Origin: CAZBRS01 sp964494475 | GTDB taxonomy: Bacteria > Myxococcota_A > UBA9042 > CAZBRS01 | NCBI GenBank assembly: GCA_964494475.1 | Contig: CAZBRS010000005.1 | Coordinates: 62,001 to 126,000 of the forward strand | DNA length: 64,000 nucleotides | Direction: 5' to 3' | In this document: positions 1-8,235 of the stretch, in pieces | How positions within the stretch are numbered: position 1 is the first letter of the stretch | Layout: every line of letters begins with the position of its first letter | The notes under the pieces: model-generated | Seen by the model: the letters and a program-made list of their open reading frames with translations, nothing else | Told to the model about the DNA's origin: nothing | The model's database searches: none | Position numbers and translations under genes: made by a program

Positions 1-234
1 GCCGATCGGCGCCATGGTGCCCGTCACGACCACCTGCACGGCCCACCGCCCCGCGAGGCCGGTGCCGCCCACGTCGCCGAGATCGACCTCGTGGGGCGCG
101 ACCTCCTCGGCCGCGATATCGGCCGCGCCGCCCGGGTCGGCGTAGCGCTCGGCCAGGCGCGCCGCGCCGTCGGACTCCCAGCCACAGGCCGGTATCAGCA
201 AGCCAAGGGCCACCAGGAGGCGGATGCTCTTCAT
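1..234 (-). CDS. Putative lipoprotein, N-terminal part (runs off the window)
   Basis: The reading frame begins at the ATG at 234-232 and continues past the window edge, giving 78 residues. The N-terminus has a short basic head (MKSIR), a hydrophobic stretch and a lipobox ending LIPAC, so it is read as a type II signal peptide. The mature part is rich in Ala, Asp and Glu, a typical linker after the lipidated Cys. It starts 4 bp after the DUF1302-like gene ends and is the last visible gene of the lolA-rimO operon. No domain is recognisable in the visible part. Confidence 0.7.
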   Translation of the reverse strand, partial: MKSIRLLVALGLLIPACGWESDGAARLAERYADPGGAADIAAEEVAPHEVDLGDVGGTGLAGRWAVQVVVTGTMAPIG

Positions 235-238
235 GCGG

Positions 239-1756
239 TCACCAGCTCCCCTTGACCTTGATGAAGGCCACGCTGCGCCCCGCCGCCTTCTGCCCGAAGC
301 GGGACTTGGAGGCGTAGTCGTAGGGATCGGCGGGCGCGGTGTCGCCGAAGAACAGGAACGTGCCGCCCGCGACCTCGACCCCCGGCGTGACGAGCCAGGT
401 GAGCTGGGGATAGACGTTGACCGAGTGATCGGTCAGGTCGGCGGCCGTGGCCACGCGGATCTGCAGCTCGTCGTCGAACCACTTCTGCTCGAGCGCCACG
501 ACCGCGTAGTGGTGCAGCCCGTAGGTATCGGCGAACTCGTCGAAGAAGCCTCGCACGTACTGGGCGTTCAGGTAGGTGCCCCAGGGCAGCGTGGTGTCGA
601 GGCCCACGGTGGCCTTCACGAAGGGCTCGGGCTCCACGTTCACGTGCGACTTGTCGACCACCAGGGTGCCGTCCTGGAGGGCCCGCAGCCCGAAGACCAC
701 CTTCTCGGGGAAGATGAGCGCCGCCTCGCCGAAGAACCCGAAGGACACGTCGTCGTCGAGGTCGAACCACTCGGTGAAGTCGAGGGGCCACGTGAAGTCG
801 GCGCCGATCACCTGCATGCGCGGGTAGAGCACCTCAGCCGTGTAGGCCACGTCGAACGACCCGGCGGGCGTGGAGGTCACGTCGGCCACGGCGGTGTAGG
901 CCACCGGGAACGAGAAGCGCCCGTAGTAGTAGCTGAGCGAAAAATCGATCTCCCACGCCTGCAGGGCCGCTTTGACGCCCACCTGCGAGTTCGCGAAGGT
1001 GGTCTCGGGCGAGAGGGTGCGCACGCTGGGGTCGAGGAAGTTCAAGTCGCACGCCGGGATGGCCGTGAACAGGTCGCCGAGCTCCCGGACGTCGGCCACC
1101 GCCAGGGGCGGGATGGGCGCCGAGGCGAAGCAGCCGGCCGCGTCGCGCTCGACGGCGAACCCCAAGGCCGCGGACGGGGGCAGCATCGAGGGCTTGAACA
1201 CGGGCACCCAGGTGGCCGACAGCGTGAGCCAGCGCGCCGGGTAGGCCACCAGCTCGACCATCTGGTTCGGCACCTTGGCGGTGTAGTCGAGCGGGTCCGA
1301 GAAGTCGCGCGCGCTCAGGTTGTCGGTGGGGTTGAACTGGTCGGCCGTGCCCCAGGTCTTGACCATGCGGCCCACCGACAGGTCGAGCTTCTTCCACCCG
1401 GCGCCTCGCACCGTGACGTAGGCCTCGTCGAGCAGCAGGTCGTAGGGGTCGACCTTGTCGCGCCGGAACAGGTCGGCCAGGCGCCCTGCCTCGTTGAAGC
1501 CGTAGAAGCGGAAGCGCGCGTCGACCACCGCCTGCACGCGCTCGGTGGGCAGAAGCTCGAGGCGCAGATCGAGGTCGTTGCGGTTCATCTCGAAGCGGTA
1601 GCCGTCGCCGGGCGCGCCACGCGAGTCTTCGATGATGTAGCGCAGGTCGCTCTGCAGGTAGCCCGAGAAGCGCAGCCAGTCGTCGAAGCCCGCGCGGGCG
1701 ACGGACGCCGCCGAGGCGAGCGTGACGAGGAAGAGCCCGAGTCCGAGGCGTCTCAT
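239..1756 (-). CDS. DUF1302-like outer-membrane beta-barrel protein
   Basis: A 505-residue protein with a cleavable signal peptide (about residues 1-22, ending ARA) followed by sequence rich in alternating polar and aromatic residues, as in porin-type barrels. The early segment resembles DUF1302 or alginate-porin-like proteins. Proteins of this type are often encoded beside a LolA-like periplasmic protein, as here (4 bp gap), and sometimes beside an RND exporter, which is not visible. The inferred role is an outer-membrane channel for lipid or hydrophobic cargo. The C-terminus ends in an aromatic residue (KGSW), as expected for Bam-recognised barrels. Family assignment is by overall resemblance, so substrate is unknown. 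Confidence 0.7.
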   Translation of the reverse strand: MRRLGLGLFLVTLASAASVARAGFDDWLRFSGYLQSDLRYIIEDSRGAPGDGYRFEMNRNDLDLRLELLPTERVQAVVDARFRFYGFNEAGRLADLFRRDKVDPYDLLLDEAYVTVRGAGWKKLDLSVGRMVKTWGTADQFNPTDNLSARDFSDPLDYTAKVPNQMVELVAYPARWLTLSATWVPVFKPSMLPPSAALGFAVERDAAGCFASAPIPPLAVADVRELGDLFTAIPACDLNFLDPSVRTLSPETTFANSQVGVKAALQAWEIDFSLSYYYGRFSFPVAYTAVADVTSTPAGSFDVAYTAEVLYPRMQVIGADFTWPLDFTEWFDLDDDVSFGFFGEAALIFPEKVVFGLRALQDGTLVVDKSHVNVEPEPFVKATVGLDTTLPWGTYLNAQYVRGFFDEFADTYGLHHYAVVALEQKWFDDELQIRVATAADLTDHSVNVYPQLTWLVTPGVEVAGGTFLFFGDTAPADPYDYASKSRFGQKAAGRSVAFIKVKGSW

Positions 1757-1760
1757 GGGT

Positions 1761-2510
1761 CTACTTCCCGCCCCACTGGAGCTGGCGCTTGGTGAAGTGG
1801 TCGTCGCCGAGTCCCTGGTTGACCTTGAAGGTCTTCACGTGCATCTCGGTGCTGTGGCCCGTGCGCGGATCGCGCATGATGAGCAACTGGAAGCGCCTCA
1901 CGCCGCCGGGCCAGGTCTGCTGGTTGCGGCCCTCGAACTCCTTGACCTTCTCGCCCTTCTCGTTGAAGTAGTCGACGGCGTTCTGGAAATGGCCGTCCTT
2001 GGCGATGCGCAGCATCACGCTGGCGTACTCGATGCTCTTGCCGGCCTTGGGCTTGCCCTTCAGCCACCACTCGGTGTCGGTCTCCTTCTCGAACGTCACG
2101 TCGTAGTCGTCGGCCCAGGCGATGGTGGCCATGTCGGCGTTCGAGAAGTCGGAGCCCGCGAAGGCCTGCTTCATGTTGTGCGAGGCGATGCGCCGGATCT
2201 TCTTGAAGCCGGGCATGAACACGTACATGCGCTCGGCGTCGATGAGCGTGGCCATGCCCTTGGTCTCGCCCGACGTGAACCGCACCAGGCGTTTGCGGCC
2301 CTGTTGCCAGACCGTCATGCCGTAGGTCTTCTTCGCGCCGTCGACGTCGACGATGACCAGATCGACGTCCATCTCCTGGTCGGCGTAGCCCGACGTGACC
2401 TCGTCCATCTTCTTCAGGAGCTCGTTGGCGTCCGGAGGCTGCCCCCAGGCGAAGCCGGGGGCCAGGAGAAGGACGGCCAGGACGTTCAGGGACCAGGTGC
2501 GACGGCTCAT
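1761..2510 (-). CDS. LolA-like outer membrane lipoprotein-sorting protein (COG2834 type)
   Basis: 249 residues with a signal peptide (cleavage near FAWGQ) and a periplasmic LolA/LppX-like half-barrel. The segment around GMTVWQQGRKRLVRF and the METxxxG-like middle fit outer membrane lipoprotein-sorting proteins that accompany DUF1302 porins. It is distinct from the true LolA at the head of this operon. The ATG overlaps the amidase stop codon (ATGA at 2507-2510) and is preceded by a good GGAGG Shine-Dalgarno. A strong promoter sequence lies 40 bp upstream inside the amidase gene, so it can probably be expressed both from the operon and on its own. Likely role: carrying lipid or lipoprotein across the periplasm to the porin partner. 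Confidence 0.75.
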   Translation of the reverse strand: MSRRTWSLNVLAVLLLAPGFAWGQPPDANELLKKMDEVTSGYADQEMDVDLVIVDVDGAKKTYGMTVWQQGRKRLVRFTSGETKGMATLIDAERMYVFMPGFKKIRRIASHNMKQAFAGSDFSNADMATIAWADDYDVTFEKETDTEWWLKGKPKAGKSIEYASVMLRIAKDGHFQNAVDYFNEKGEKVKEFEGRNQQTWPGGVRRFQLLIMRDPRTGHSTEMHVKTFKVNQGLGDDHFTKRQLQWGGK

Positions 2511-5500
2511 CGATGCTCCCTCCTCGCGCGTAGACCCAATCGGGGCGGCACTATAATCAGCGCGAAAAGCAAGTTCAAGAGTGCGAATTCGCACGCTCTC
2601 GGTCTCGCCGAGGAGCATCCGCCGCCCCCGTCTCCGAAGCCGTCGGTTGCCTCGGGCGCGCCGTCGGCGGGCGCTGCGCCGGGATCGGAGGCGACCTCGG
2701 GGGCGGGCTCGGGGCCGGCCTCGGGGGCGGGCTCGAAGGCCACGAGCTCCGGCCCGGGCGGTTCGTCGCGCACCTCCAGGGGCTCGGGGACCGCCTCCGG
2801 GACGAGCGCCTCGACGGCCTCGACGGCCTCGACGGCCGTGCCCACCGACCCCTCCAGGCCCAGGGCCTCGGCGAGCAGCGCCAGCACGGCCACGCGCGCG
2901 GCCGCGGGGTGCAGGGCTTCGAAGGGCGCGCCGAGCAGTGCCACGCCGCCCCCCGCCGGGGTCTTCGCCCACACGCCGGCCACCTGCTCGGGCTCGCCGC
3001 CGTAGAACGCGAAGGGCGCCGCGTCACCGAGGGGCGCCAGCACGTCGGGGAACTCGACGTCGTAGGCGCCGAGCGTGCCGTCGTCGAGCGTGACCTCGGT
3101 GCCATCGACCAGGCGGAGCGCGTAGGTGCCCGCGTCGTCGTTCACATACGTCGCCTGGAAGAGCGCCTCGAAGCGCGCGGGCTCGTCACCCTCGCCGAGC
3201 TCGACCAGGTCCCAGCCGATCTCGGCGCCCGTGGCGATGAGGGTGCCACCCGCGCCCACGTAGGCCTCGACGTGCAGGAGCTCGGCCGCCGAGAAGGTCT
3301 CGTCGGCGGTGGACTCCTCGCCCGCCGCCCACAGCACGAAGGCGTGCTCGAGCATCTCGCCCGCGGTGAGCGGCGCGTCGGCCCAGGCCGACACGAAGGG
3401 CAGCCCCAACGCCGCCAGAGCCTCGGCGTGGGGCACCACGTAGTCGTAGGCGTTGATGCGGTCCAGCAGCATGCGCTGCACCACGCCGTTGCCCCAGGCC
3501 GACTGGTCGTCGGGCACGAGCCCCCAGCGATCGAGGCGATCGAAGGCGCCCACGATCAGGGCAGGTCGTGTGCCGTAGGGCGGCGGCAACACGCCGAGCA
3601 CGGGGGTCGCGAACGACTCGCCGCCGGCGTTGCGGCCGGTCAGGCGGAAGTAGCTGACGACGCTGGCCGGCACCTCGACCTCGGCCTCGAGGCCCGCTCC
3701 CACGTCGGCGCCGTTGTCGAAGGCGGTGCCGTCGCTCGAGCGGTAGAGCACATAGGAGGTCGGCGGATCGCCGAGCACGCCCTCGGTGTCGGTGAGGGGC
3801 GCGGCCCAGGTGAGGCGCGCGCGATCGGGACCGGCCGCGTGCACCCGGAAGGCCCGCGGCGGCTCGGGCAGGAACACGGGCGCGACGTCCGCCTGCTCGG
3901 CGAAGTAGCGCACGATGGCCTGGTAGATGGCGCGCGCGGCCAGGTTCCGGAACTTCGGGTCCTGCATCTTCAGGCACTCGGCCTGGGTGTCGTGGAAGCC
4001 CACCTCGAGCAGCACGGCCGGCATCTCGGGGTTGCAGGCGGGGTTCACCTCGCCGAACCAGGCCGTGTGCAGGCCGCGATCCTGCCACGTGGGGTCGTAA
4101 CCGGCGCGGATGTCGTTCAACAGCTCGGCGTGCAGCAATTCGGCCAGCCGATCGGAGCCCGCCGTGCCCGAGAACTCCGAGAAGGGCGACGGCGGACCGT
4201 TCGGCCCGTAGACGTAGGTGGAGGTGCCCTGCGCCGGGGAGGGCGCGTTGGTGTGCCACGAGACGTAGACGGCGTCCTCGCCCTGCTCGTGCTGCCAGGC
4301 CGCGTAGTAGGAGCGCGCCACCACGTCGTCGGCGCCGTCCGTGTCACGGGCGTCGTAGACGCTCTCCGGCGCCCCGTTGAACTGGGCGCTGTAGCGGCAG
4401 TTCTCCTCCCAGCGCGGCCGGCCCGAGGTGGGGGAGTTGGCGAGCCCGGCGCCGGTGCCCCGGGCGATGACGCCGCGACCGCCGCCGAAGCGCACCGCGT
4501 CGAGCGAGACCACGGTCTGGCCCGGTTGGTCGGTCGAGTCGGTCAGCACCTCGACGGCCCCGCGCTCGGGGTCGTGGCCCGCCCGGAACCGGTAGGCGCC
4601 GAGCGACACCCACGTGCCGCCGTGGCGCTTCTGGTCGACGCGCAGGTCGGTGACGCCGCCCGCGTGCCGCACGCGCACGTGGGCGTCGGAGGCGCGGTTC
4701 GGAGAGGCGGCCCACGACAGGTACACCCGGTAGCGCGCCTCGACCGGCAGGGTGGGGGTGAAGCGCGCCAGGGGGCCGCCCTCCGCCGAGGTGTAGTGGT
4801 AACGCGAGGCGCCCGCGGTCATCACGTCGGCGCCGTCGGCCCAGGGCGGGGCCGTGTTCGCGAAGCCGGGCGCCGTCGAGGTCTCGAAGCCCGCGCCCAC
4901 CTCCTCGTAGGTGCCCCGCCCGGGGTAGGCCGCGCCGTCGCCCTCGTCGACGATCACCAGGGCCTCGTTGAGATCGGGCTCGCGCAGGGGCCACGTGGTC
5001 GCGCCCGCGTTCTCGAGGTAGCCGAGCAGGTACTGGTTCACGGCCTCGGCGTTCAGGAAGTCCTCGACCGCGCCCCAGGTGTTGCCGCGCTGGGTGAGCC
5101 ACGACGACCAGCCGCTGCCGACCGTCCACGTCCAGCCGTGGCCCTGGCTGACGTACACGTGCTTGCCGGAGAGGGCGCCCGCGCTCGCGCCCGGGGCATC
5201 GACGGGCACCACCACGGGGAGGGGCGCGGCCACGCCCTCGCCGGGCTTCGGGGGCACGGGCCGCGCGGGGGGCAACAGCTCGCGGAGCTCCACGCGGCCG
5301 CCTGGCGCCGCGGGGTCGGCGAGGTACAGCGCCAGCCCGCGCACATCGGCGGGCGGCGCGAAGGCCTCGAGCATCGCGTCGAGGCTGGCCTCGTCGAGCG
5401 CGGGGCGACCGGAGACCGGCCAGGCCAGCGTCACCGCGCGCGCGTTCTGTTCGATCACGTCGCGCGTCACGCGGGTGCCCTCGGGGACCACGCGATGTTC

Positions 5501-5590
5501 GATCAGGTCGCGGAGCGCGTCACGCTCGGAGGCCGCCGCGCTCGCCTGCAGAGCCAGGATCACGACCAGGATCACGGTCCAGCGCGTCAT
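2507..5590 (-). CDS. N-acetylmuramoyl-L-alanine amidase (Amidase_3) with golvesin-like and Fn3 domains
   Basis: 1027 residues with a signal peptide (cleavage near SAAASE). The Amidase_3 fold is split. Its first part starts at KHVYVSQGHGW (His motif, about residue 145). A golvesin-type domain is inserted at about 230-370 (RYRVYLSWAASP and a DAVRFGGG end). The amidase resumes with YVSWHTNA and closes with the catalytic-type Glu in VLLEVGFHD. An Fn3-like domain (about 600-680) and a Rossmann-like region follow. The C-terminus has Ala/Glu/Pro linker, then GGGGCSS, a hydrophobic stretch (LLNLLFALIIV) and a basic end, resembling a MYXO-CTERM sorting tail. Expected role: zinc-dependent peptidoglycan cleavage at the cell surface. 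The start overlaps the rimO stop (ATGA). Confidence 0.8.
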   Translation of the reverse strand: MTRWTVILVVILALQASAAASERDALRDLIEHRVVPEGTRVTRDVIEQNARAVTLAWPVSGRPALDEASLDAMLEAFAPPADVRGLALYLADPAAPGGRVELRELLPPARPVPPKPGEGVAAPLPVVVPVDAPGASAGALSGKHVYVSQGHGWTWTVGSGWSSWLTQRGNTWGAVEDFLNAEAVNQYLLGYLENAGATTWPLREPDLNEALVIVDEGDGAAYPGRGTYEEVGAGFETSTAPGFANTAPPWADGADVMTAGASRYHYTSAEGGPLARFTPTLPVEARYRVYLSWAASPNRASDAHVRVRHAGGVTDLRVDQKRHGGTWVSLGAYRFRAGHDPERGAVEVLTDSTDQPGQTVVSLDAVRFGGGRGVIARGTGAGLANSPTSGRPRWEENCRYSAQFNGAPESVYDARDTDGADDVVARSYYAAWQHEQGEDAVYVSWHTNAPSPAQGTSTYVYGPNGPPSPFSEFSGTAGSDRLAELLHAELLNDIRAGYDPTWQDRGLHTAWFGEVNPACNPEMPAVLLEVGFHDTQAECLKMQDPKFRNLAARAIYQAIVRYFAEQADVAPVFLPEPPRAFRVHAAGPDRARLTWAAPLTDTEGVLGDPPTSYVLYRSSDGTAFDNGADVGAGLEAEVEVPASVVSYFRLTGRNAGGESFATPVLGVLPPPYGTRPALIVGAFDRLDRWGLVPDDQSAWGNGVVQRMLLDRINAYDYVVPHAEALAALGLPFVSAWADAPLTAGEMLEHAFVLWAAGEESTADETFSAAELLHVEAYVGAGGTLIATGAEIGWDLVELGEGDEPARFEALFQATYVNDDAGTYALRLVDGTEVTLDDGTLGAYDVEFPDVLAPLGDAAPFAFYGGEPEQVAGVWAKTPAGGGVALLGAPFEALHPAAARVAVLALLAEALGLEGSVGTAVEAVEAVEALVPEAVPEPLEVRDEPPGPELVAFEPAPEAGPEPAPEVASDPGAAPADGAPEATDGFGDGGGGCSSARPRACEFALLNLLFALIIVPPRLGLRARREHR
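2550..2578 (-). promoter_or_regulatory. Internal sigma70-type promoter for the LolA-like/DUF1302 pair
   Basis: On the minus strand TTGAAC (2578-2573), a 17-bp spacer and TATAGT (2555-2550), followed by a GGAGG ribosome site and the ATG at 2510. The local sequence is also visibly lower in G+C than its surroundings. It sits within the last codons of the amidase gene. Confidence 0.6.
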
Positions 5591-6933
5591 GGCCGCGCCG
5601 TCGCGAACAGGTCGTACTCGGCCGAGTCGTCGATCGTCGCCCGCACCAGGTCGCCGACCGCCGGAGGGGTCTGCCCCGGCGGAACCGACAGGTACGTCAC
5701 GCCGTCAATCTCGGGCGCCTGCCCCCGCGTGCGGCCCACGCGCGCGCCGTCGGGCTCGACCTCGTCGACCAGCACCTCGACCTCGCGCCCCACCCAGGCC
5801 GCCAGCCGCTCGGCGCTGATGGCCTGCTGCACGCGCATCAGCTCGTCGCGCCGGCGCGCGCGCTCGTCGTCGGGCACCTGGCCGTCGAGGCCGGCCGCCG
5901 CGGTGCCCTCCTCGTCGGAGTAGGTGAACACGCCCACGTGATCGAGGCGCTGCGCCTCGACGAAGTCGACCAACTCGAGAAAATCGGCTTCGGTCTCGCC
6001 GGGGAAGCCCACGATCAGCGCCGTGCGCAGCACCGCGTCGGGCAGCGCGGCCCGCACCCGGTCGAGCAGGGCCTCGAGCTGGCCGCGCGACGTGCCGCGC
6101 GCCATGCGCTTCAACACCCGATCGCTCGCGTGCTGCATGGGCAGGTCGAGGTAGGGGAGCAGCCGCGGGTGCTCGCGCAGGCATCGGAGCAGCGCGTCGT
6201 CGACGCGATCGGGGTAGAGGTACAAGAGACGCAACCAGGCATAGCCCGGCACGCCGTCCAGGGCCTCGAGCAGCGCGGGCAGCCGCAAGGGGGGCGTGAG
6301 GTCCGAGCCCCAGGCGCTCGTGTCCTGGGCCACGAGCACGAGCTCCTTGGCCCCTGCCCCGAGCCCGGTCGAGGGGCCGCCCGACAGGGCGCCGACCTCG
6401 GCCACCACGTCGGCCAGGGCCCGGCTCTGCTGGCGACCCTTGAACAGCGGGATGGCGCAGAACGCGCAGCGCCGGTTGCAGCCGTCGCCGATCTTCACGT
6501 AGGCCGTGTGGGGCACGTCGAGGCGCGCGCGCGGCGTGTCGCGGCCGGCCAGGAACACGTCGCCGTCGCGCAGCAGTCGCGCCTCGCCCCGCACCGCCTC
6601 GACGATGCGCTCGACCGCGCCGGTGCCCACGAACACGTCGACCTCGGGCAATTCCGCCGCCAGTTGGTCGCCGTAGCGCTGGGTCAGGCAGCCGGTCACG
6701 ATGAGCTTCTGGCGCTTGCGCCGGAGGCGCGAGAGCTCGAGCACCGCGTCGATGGACTCGGCCTTGGCGTCGCCGATGAAGCCGCACGTGTTGACCAGCA
6801 GCACGTCGGCCCGGGCCGGGTCGGAGCAGGCCTCGTAGCCCTCCTGCACCAGCAGACCGGCCATGTTCTCGGCGTCGACGTCGTTCTTGGGGCAGCCCAG
6901 GCGGTGCAGGTAGAAGCGGCGGGGGCGGGTCAT
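5587..6933 (-). CDS. rimO: Ribosomal protein S12 methylthiotransferase RimO
   Basis: 448 residues, close to the usual length. The N-terminal UPF0004 domain has the three cluster cysteines C14 (RLGCPKN), C50 (NTCGF) and C82 (TGCLTQ). The radical-SAM triad is C152, C156 and C159 (CNRRCAFC), and a TRAM-like domain ends the protein. The LGCPKN start and GFIGDAK are typical of RimO rather than MiaB. The enzyme adds a methylthio group to an Asp of ribosomal protein S12 using SAM and two 4Fe-4S clusters. It overlaps lolA upstream and the amidase downstream by 4 bp each, so the three are translationally coupled. A linked rimO-lolA order has no known mechanistic reason and is probably transcriptional convenience. 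Confidence 0.95.
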   Translation of the reverse strand: MTRPRRFYLHRLGCPKNDVDAENMAGLLVQEGYEACSDPARADVLLVNTCGFIGDAKAESIDAVLELSRLRRKRQKLIVTGCLTQRYGDQLAAELPEVDVFVGTGAVERIVEAVRGEARLLRDGDVFLAGRDTPRARLDVPHTAYVKIGDGCNRRCAFCAIPLFKGRQQSRALADVVAEVGALSGGPSTGLGAGAKELVLVAQDTSAWGSDLTPPLRLPALLEALDGVPGYAWLRLLYLYPDRVDDALLRCLREHPRLLPYLDLPMQHASDRVLKRMARGTSRGQLEALLDRVRAALPDAVLRTALIVGFPGETEADFLELVDFVEAQRLDHVGVFTYSDEEGTAAAGLDGQVPDDERARRRDELMRVQQAISAERLAAWVGREVEVLVDEVEPDGARVGRTRGQAPEIDGVTYLSVPPGQTPPAVGDLVRATIDDSAEYDLFATARP

Positions 6934-7577
6934 CGGGCGCCGGCTCCGGGGTTCGACAGGTCGTGCACGCGCACGTCGGCGGGGATGGCCACGTCGAAGG
7001 CCTCGCGCGGCACCGGCGCCGTGGAGAGGGCCGACAGCTCGAGGCGGTTCACGTTGCCCGTGCTCTCGACGATCTCGAGCCGGTCCAGCTCGAAGGGCGC
7101 CTTGCGCATGCCGAGGGTCAGCTTCGTGTAGGCCGCGCCCTTCTGCTTCGGGGTCACGACCAGCTCGGCGCGCTCGCCCTGGTCGCGGAACTCCTTCACG
7201 TCGAACTCGTCGGTCACGCGGCCGGCGCCCACCAGAAAGCGGAAGGGCCCGGCCAGCGACGAGCCCTGCACCGCGAGCTTGTAGGCCAGTCGGTCGGCCG
7301 GCAGGTACTGCACCAGCACGCTGCCGTCGCTCACGTAGAACATGCGATCGGGCTCGGCGTAGTCGAAGCGCATGAGGCCCGGCTTCTTCAGGTACAGCTT
7401 GCCGCGGCGCTGGAGGGTGAGCCCCGAGTCGGTCTTCACGGCCTCCTGCCGGAAGTCGGCCGTGAGGTCGGTCACCGAATCGACGCGCGATTGCAGCTTC
7501 GCGAGGGCGGTGTCGACGGTCCAGGTCTCCGCGGGCGGCGCCTGCAGGAACGCGAGCAACAGGAGAAACGGCTTCAT
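6930..7577 (-). CDS. lolA: Outer-membrane lipoprotein carrier protein LolA
   Basis: 215 residues from ATG 7577, which has GGAGGG 5 bp upstream. A possible TTG 12 bp further out would swallow that ribosome site and is rejected. After the signal peptide (MKPFLLLLAFLQA) the protein follows the LolA pattern: VTDLTADFRQE, then GKLYLKKPGLMRFDY and SDGSVLVQYLP. LolA shuttles outer-membrane lipoproteins through the periplasm from LolCDE to LolB or the outer membrane. It is the first gene of the minus-strand operon. Only a weak -10-like TAAGAT (7604-7599) without a convincing -35 was seen upstream. Confidence 0.9.
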   Translation of the reverse strand: MKPFLLLLAFLQAPPAETWTVDTALAKLQSRVDSVTDLTADFRQEAVKTDSGLTLQRRGKLYLKKPGLMRFDYAEPDRMFYVSDGSVLVQYLPADRLAYKLAVQGSSLAGPFRFLVGAGRVTDEFDVKEFRDQGERAELVVTPKQKGAAYTKLTLGMRKAPFELDRLEIVESTGNVNRLELSALSTAPVPREAFDVAIPADVRVHDLSNPGAGAR

Positions 7578-7901
7578 GAGACCCTCCAACGCGGGCGCAT
7601 CTTACCGGATTTCGACGCGGGCGGGAGCCGACTATTCGAGGAACCCGCCAGGGCCGGACCGGGAGCTTCTTTCTAGCGAAGCCCCGATCGGCACCGGGGC
7701 CTGCGCCCGGACCACGCTCGGACCACGGCCAGACCGCCGCAGGCCACCGGGCAGAACGTACAATCCTTTGATCTTGCCGACGGTTGCCAGCGCGGAGACC
7801 GCGGGGGATCCCGTGGCATCCCTCGTGCATTCTCCGTCACTCATTGGGGGCCGCCAAGAGCCCTCGCCAGCCGCATGTCGGCCATTTCTGGTTCGCGTAC
7901 G
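7578..7901. other. Intergenic region without a recognised gene
   Basis: About 320 bp between lolA and the promoter of the DUF4160 gene. Short open frames exist on both strands but none has a good ribosome site, family resemblance or typical codon use. Some runs are lower in G+C than the flanking genes. It may be a remnant of the insertion that brought in the DUF4160/DUF2442 pair. Confidence 0.4.
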
Positions 7902-7930
7902 TTGACTATATGTCCGGTTGCTTCTACTCT
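7902..7930 (+). promoter_or_regulatory. Promoter of the DUF4160/DUF2442-HTH operon
   Basis: TTGACT (7902-7907), exactly 17 bp, TACTCT (7925-7930). A GGAGG ribosome site (7940-7944) and the ATG at 7952 follow at normal spacing. Confidence 0.6.
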
Positions 7931-7951
7931 CGAACGCGTGGAGGCGTGGCG

Positions 7952-8233
7952 ATGGGGAAGGTCGAGGCGATCCTGATCGCTGGGCTGGACCTCTGGTTCA
8001 ATTCGTCCGATCACGTGCCACCCCACTTCCACGCCAGGAAGCCAGGCCAATGGGAGGTGCGCGTGGACATCCTCGCCTGCCGGCCAGGGCACTTGGTGTT
8101 CACCATGAAGTGGCCCCCCAACCCGAGCGGCCCGAACCGCGCGGAGCGCGAGCGCCTGTTGACGGAGACCCTGTCGAACAGGGAAGCGCTGCTGGCCGAG
8201 TGGGAAACGAAGGTCGTAAGGAAGGAGACCTGA
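7952..8233 (+). CDS. DUF4160 family protein
   Basis: 93 residues. The signature DHVPPHFHARKPG (about residues 20-32) is the hallmark of DUF4160, a small soluble family of unknown biochemical activity. Start chosen at ATG 7952 because GGAGG lies 7 bp upstream. The next gene, a DUF2442-HTH protein, starts 2 bp after the stop, an arrangement recurring for these families and reminiscent of a toxin-antitoxin operon with its own autoregulator. The pair interrupts a region of envelope genes and ends convergent with the PorV-like gene, which suggests a transferable module. Whether DUF4160 is toxic is not established from sequence. Confidence 0.8.
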   Translation: MGKVEAILIAGLDLWFNSSDHVPPHFHARKPGQWEVRVDILACRPGHLVFTMKWPPNPSGPNRAERERLLTETLSNREALLAEWETKVVRKET

Positions 8234-8235
8234 GC

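Noticed and set aside
224..1795. Long open frame on the plus strand
   Set aside because: It mirrors the DUF1302-like gene on the other strand, has no family resemblance and an amino acid mix typical of shadow frames in high-G+C DNA.
2806..2840. Short tandem repeat (TCGACGGCC three times)
   Set aside because: It encodes VEAVEAVEA in the Ala/Glu-rich linker of the amidase and looks like ordinary low-complexity coding sequence.
2909..5923. 1004-residue plus-strand open frame
   Set aside because: It lies wholly opposite the amidase and rimO genes and is rich in Arg, Gly, His and Val without a domain.
7784..7951. Upstream extension of the DUF4160 protein
   Set aside because: It would run through a good promoter and has no ribosome site; the ATG at 7952 does.
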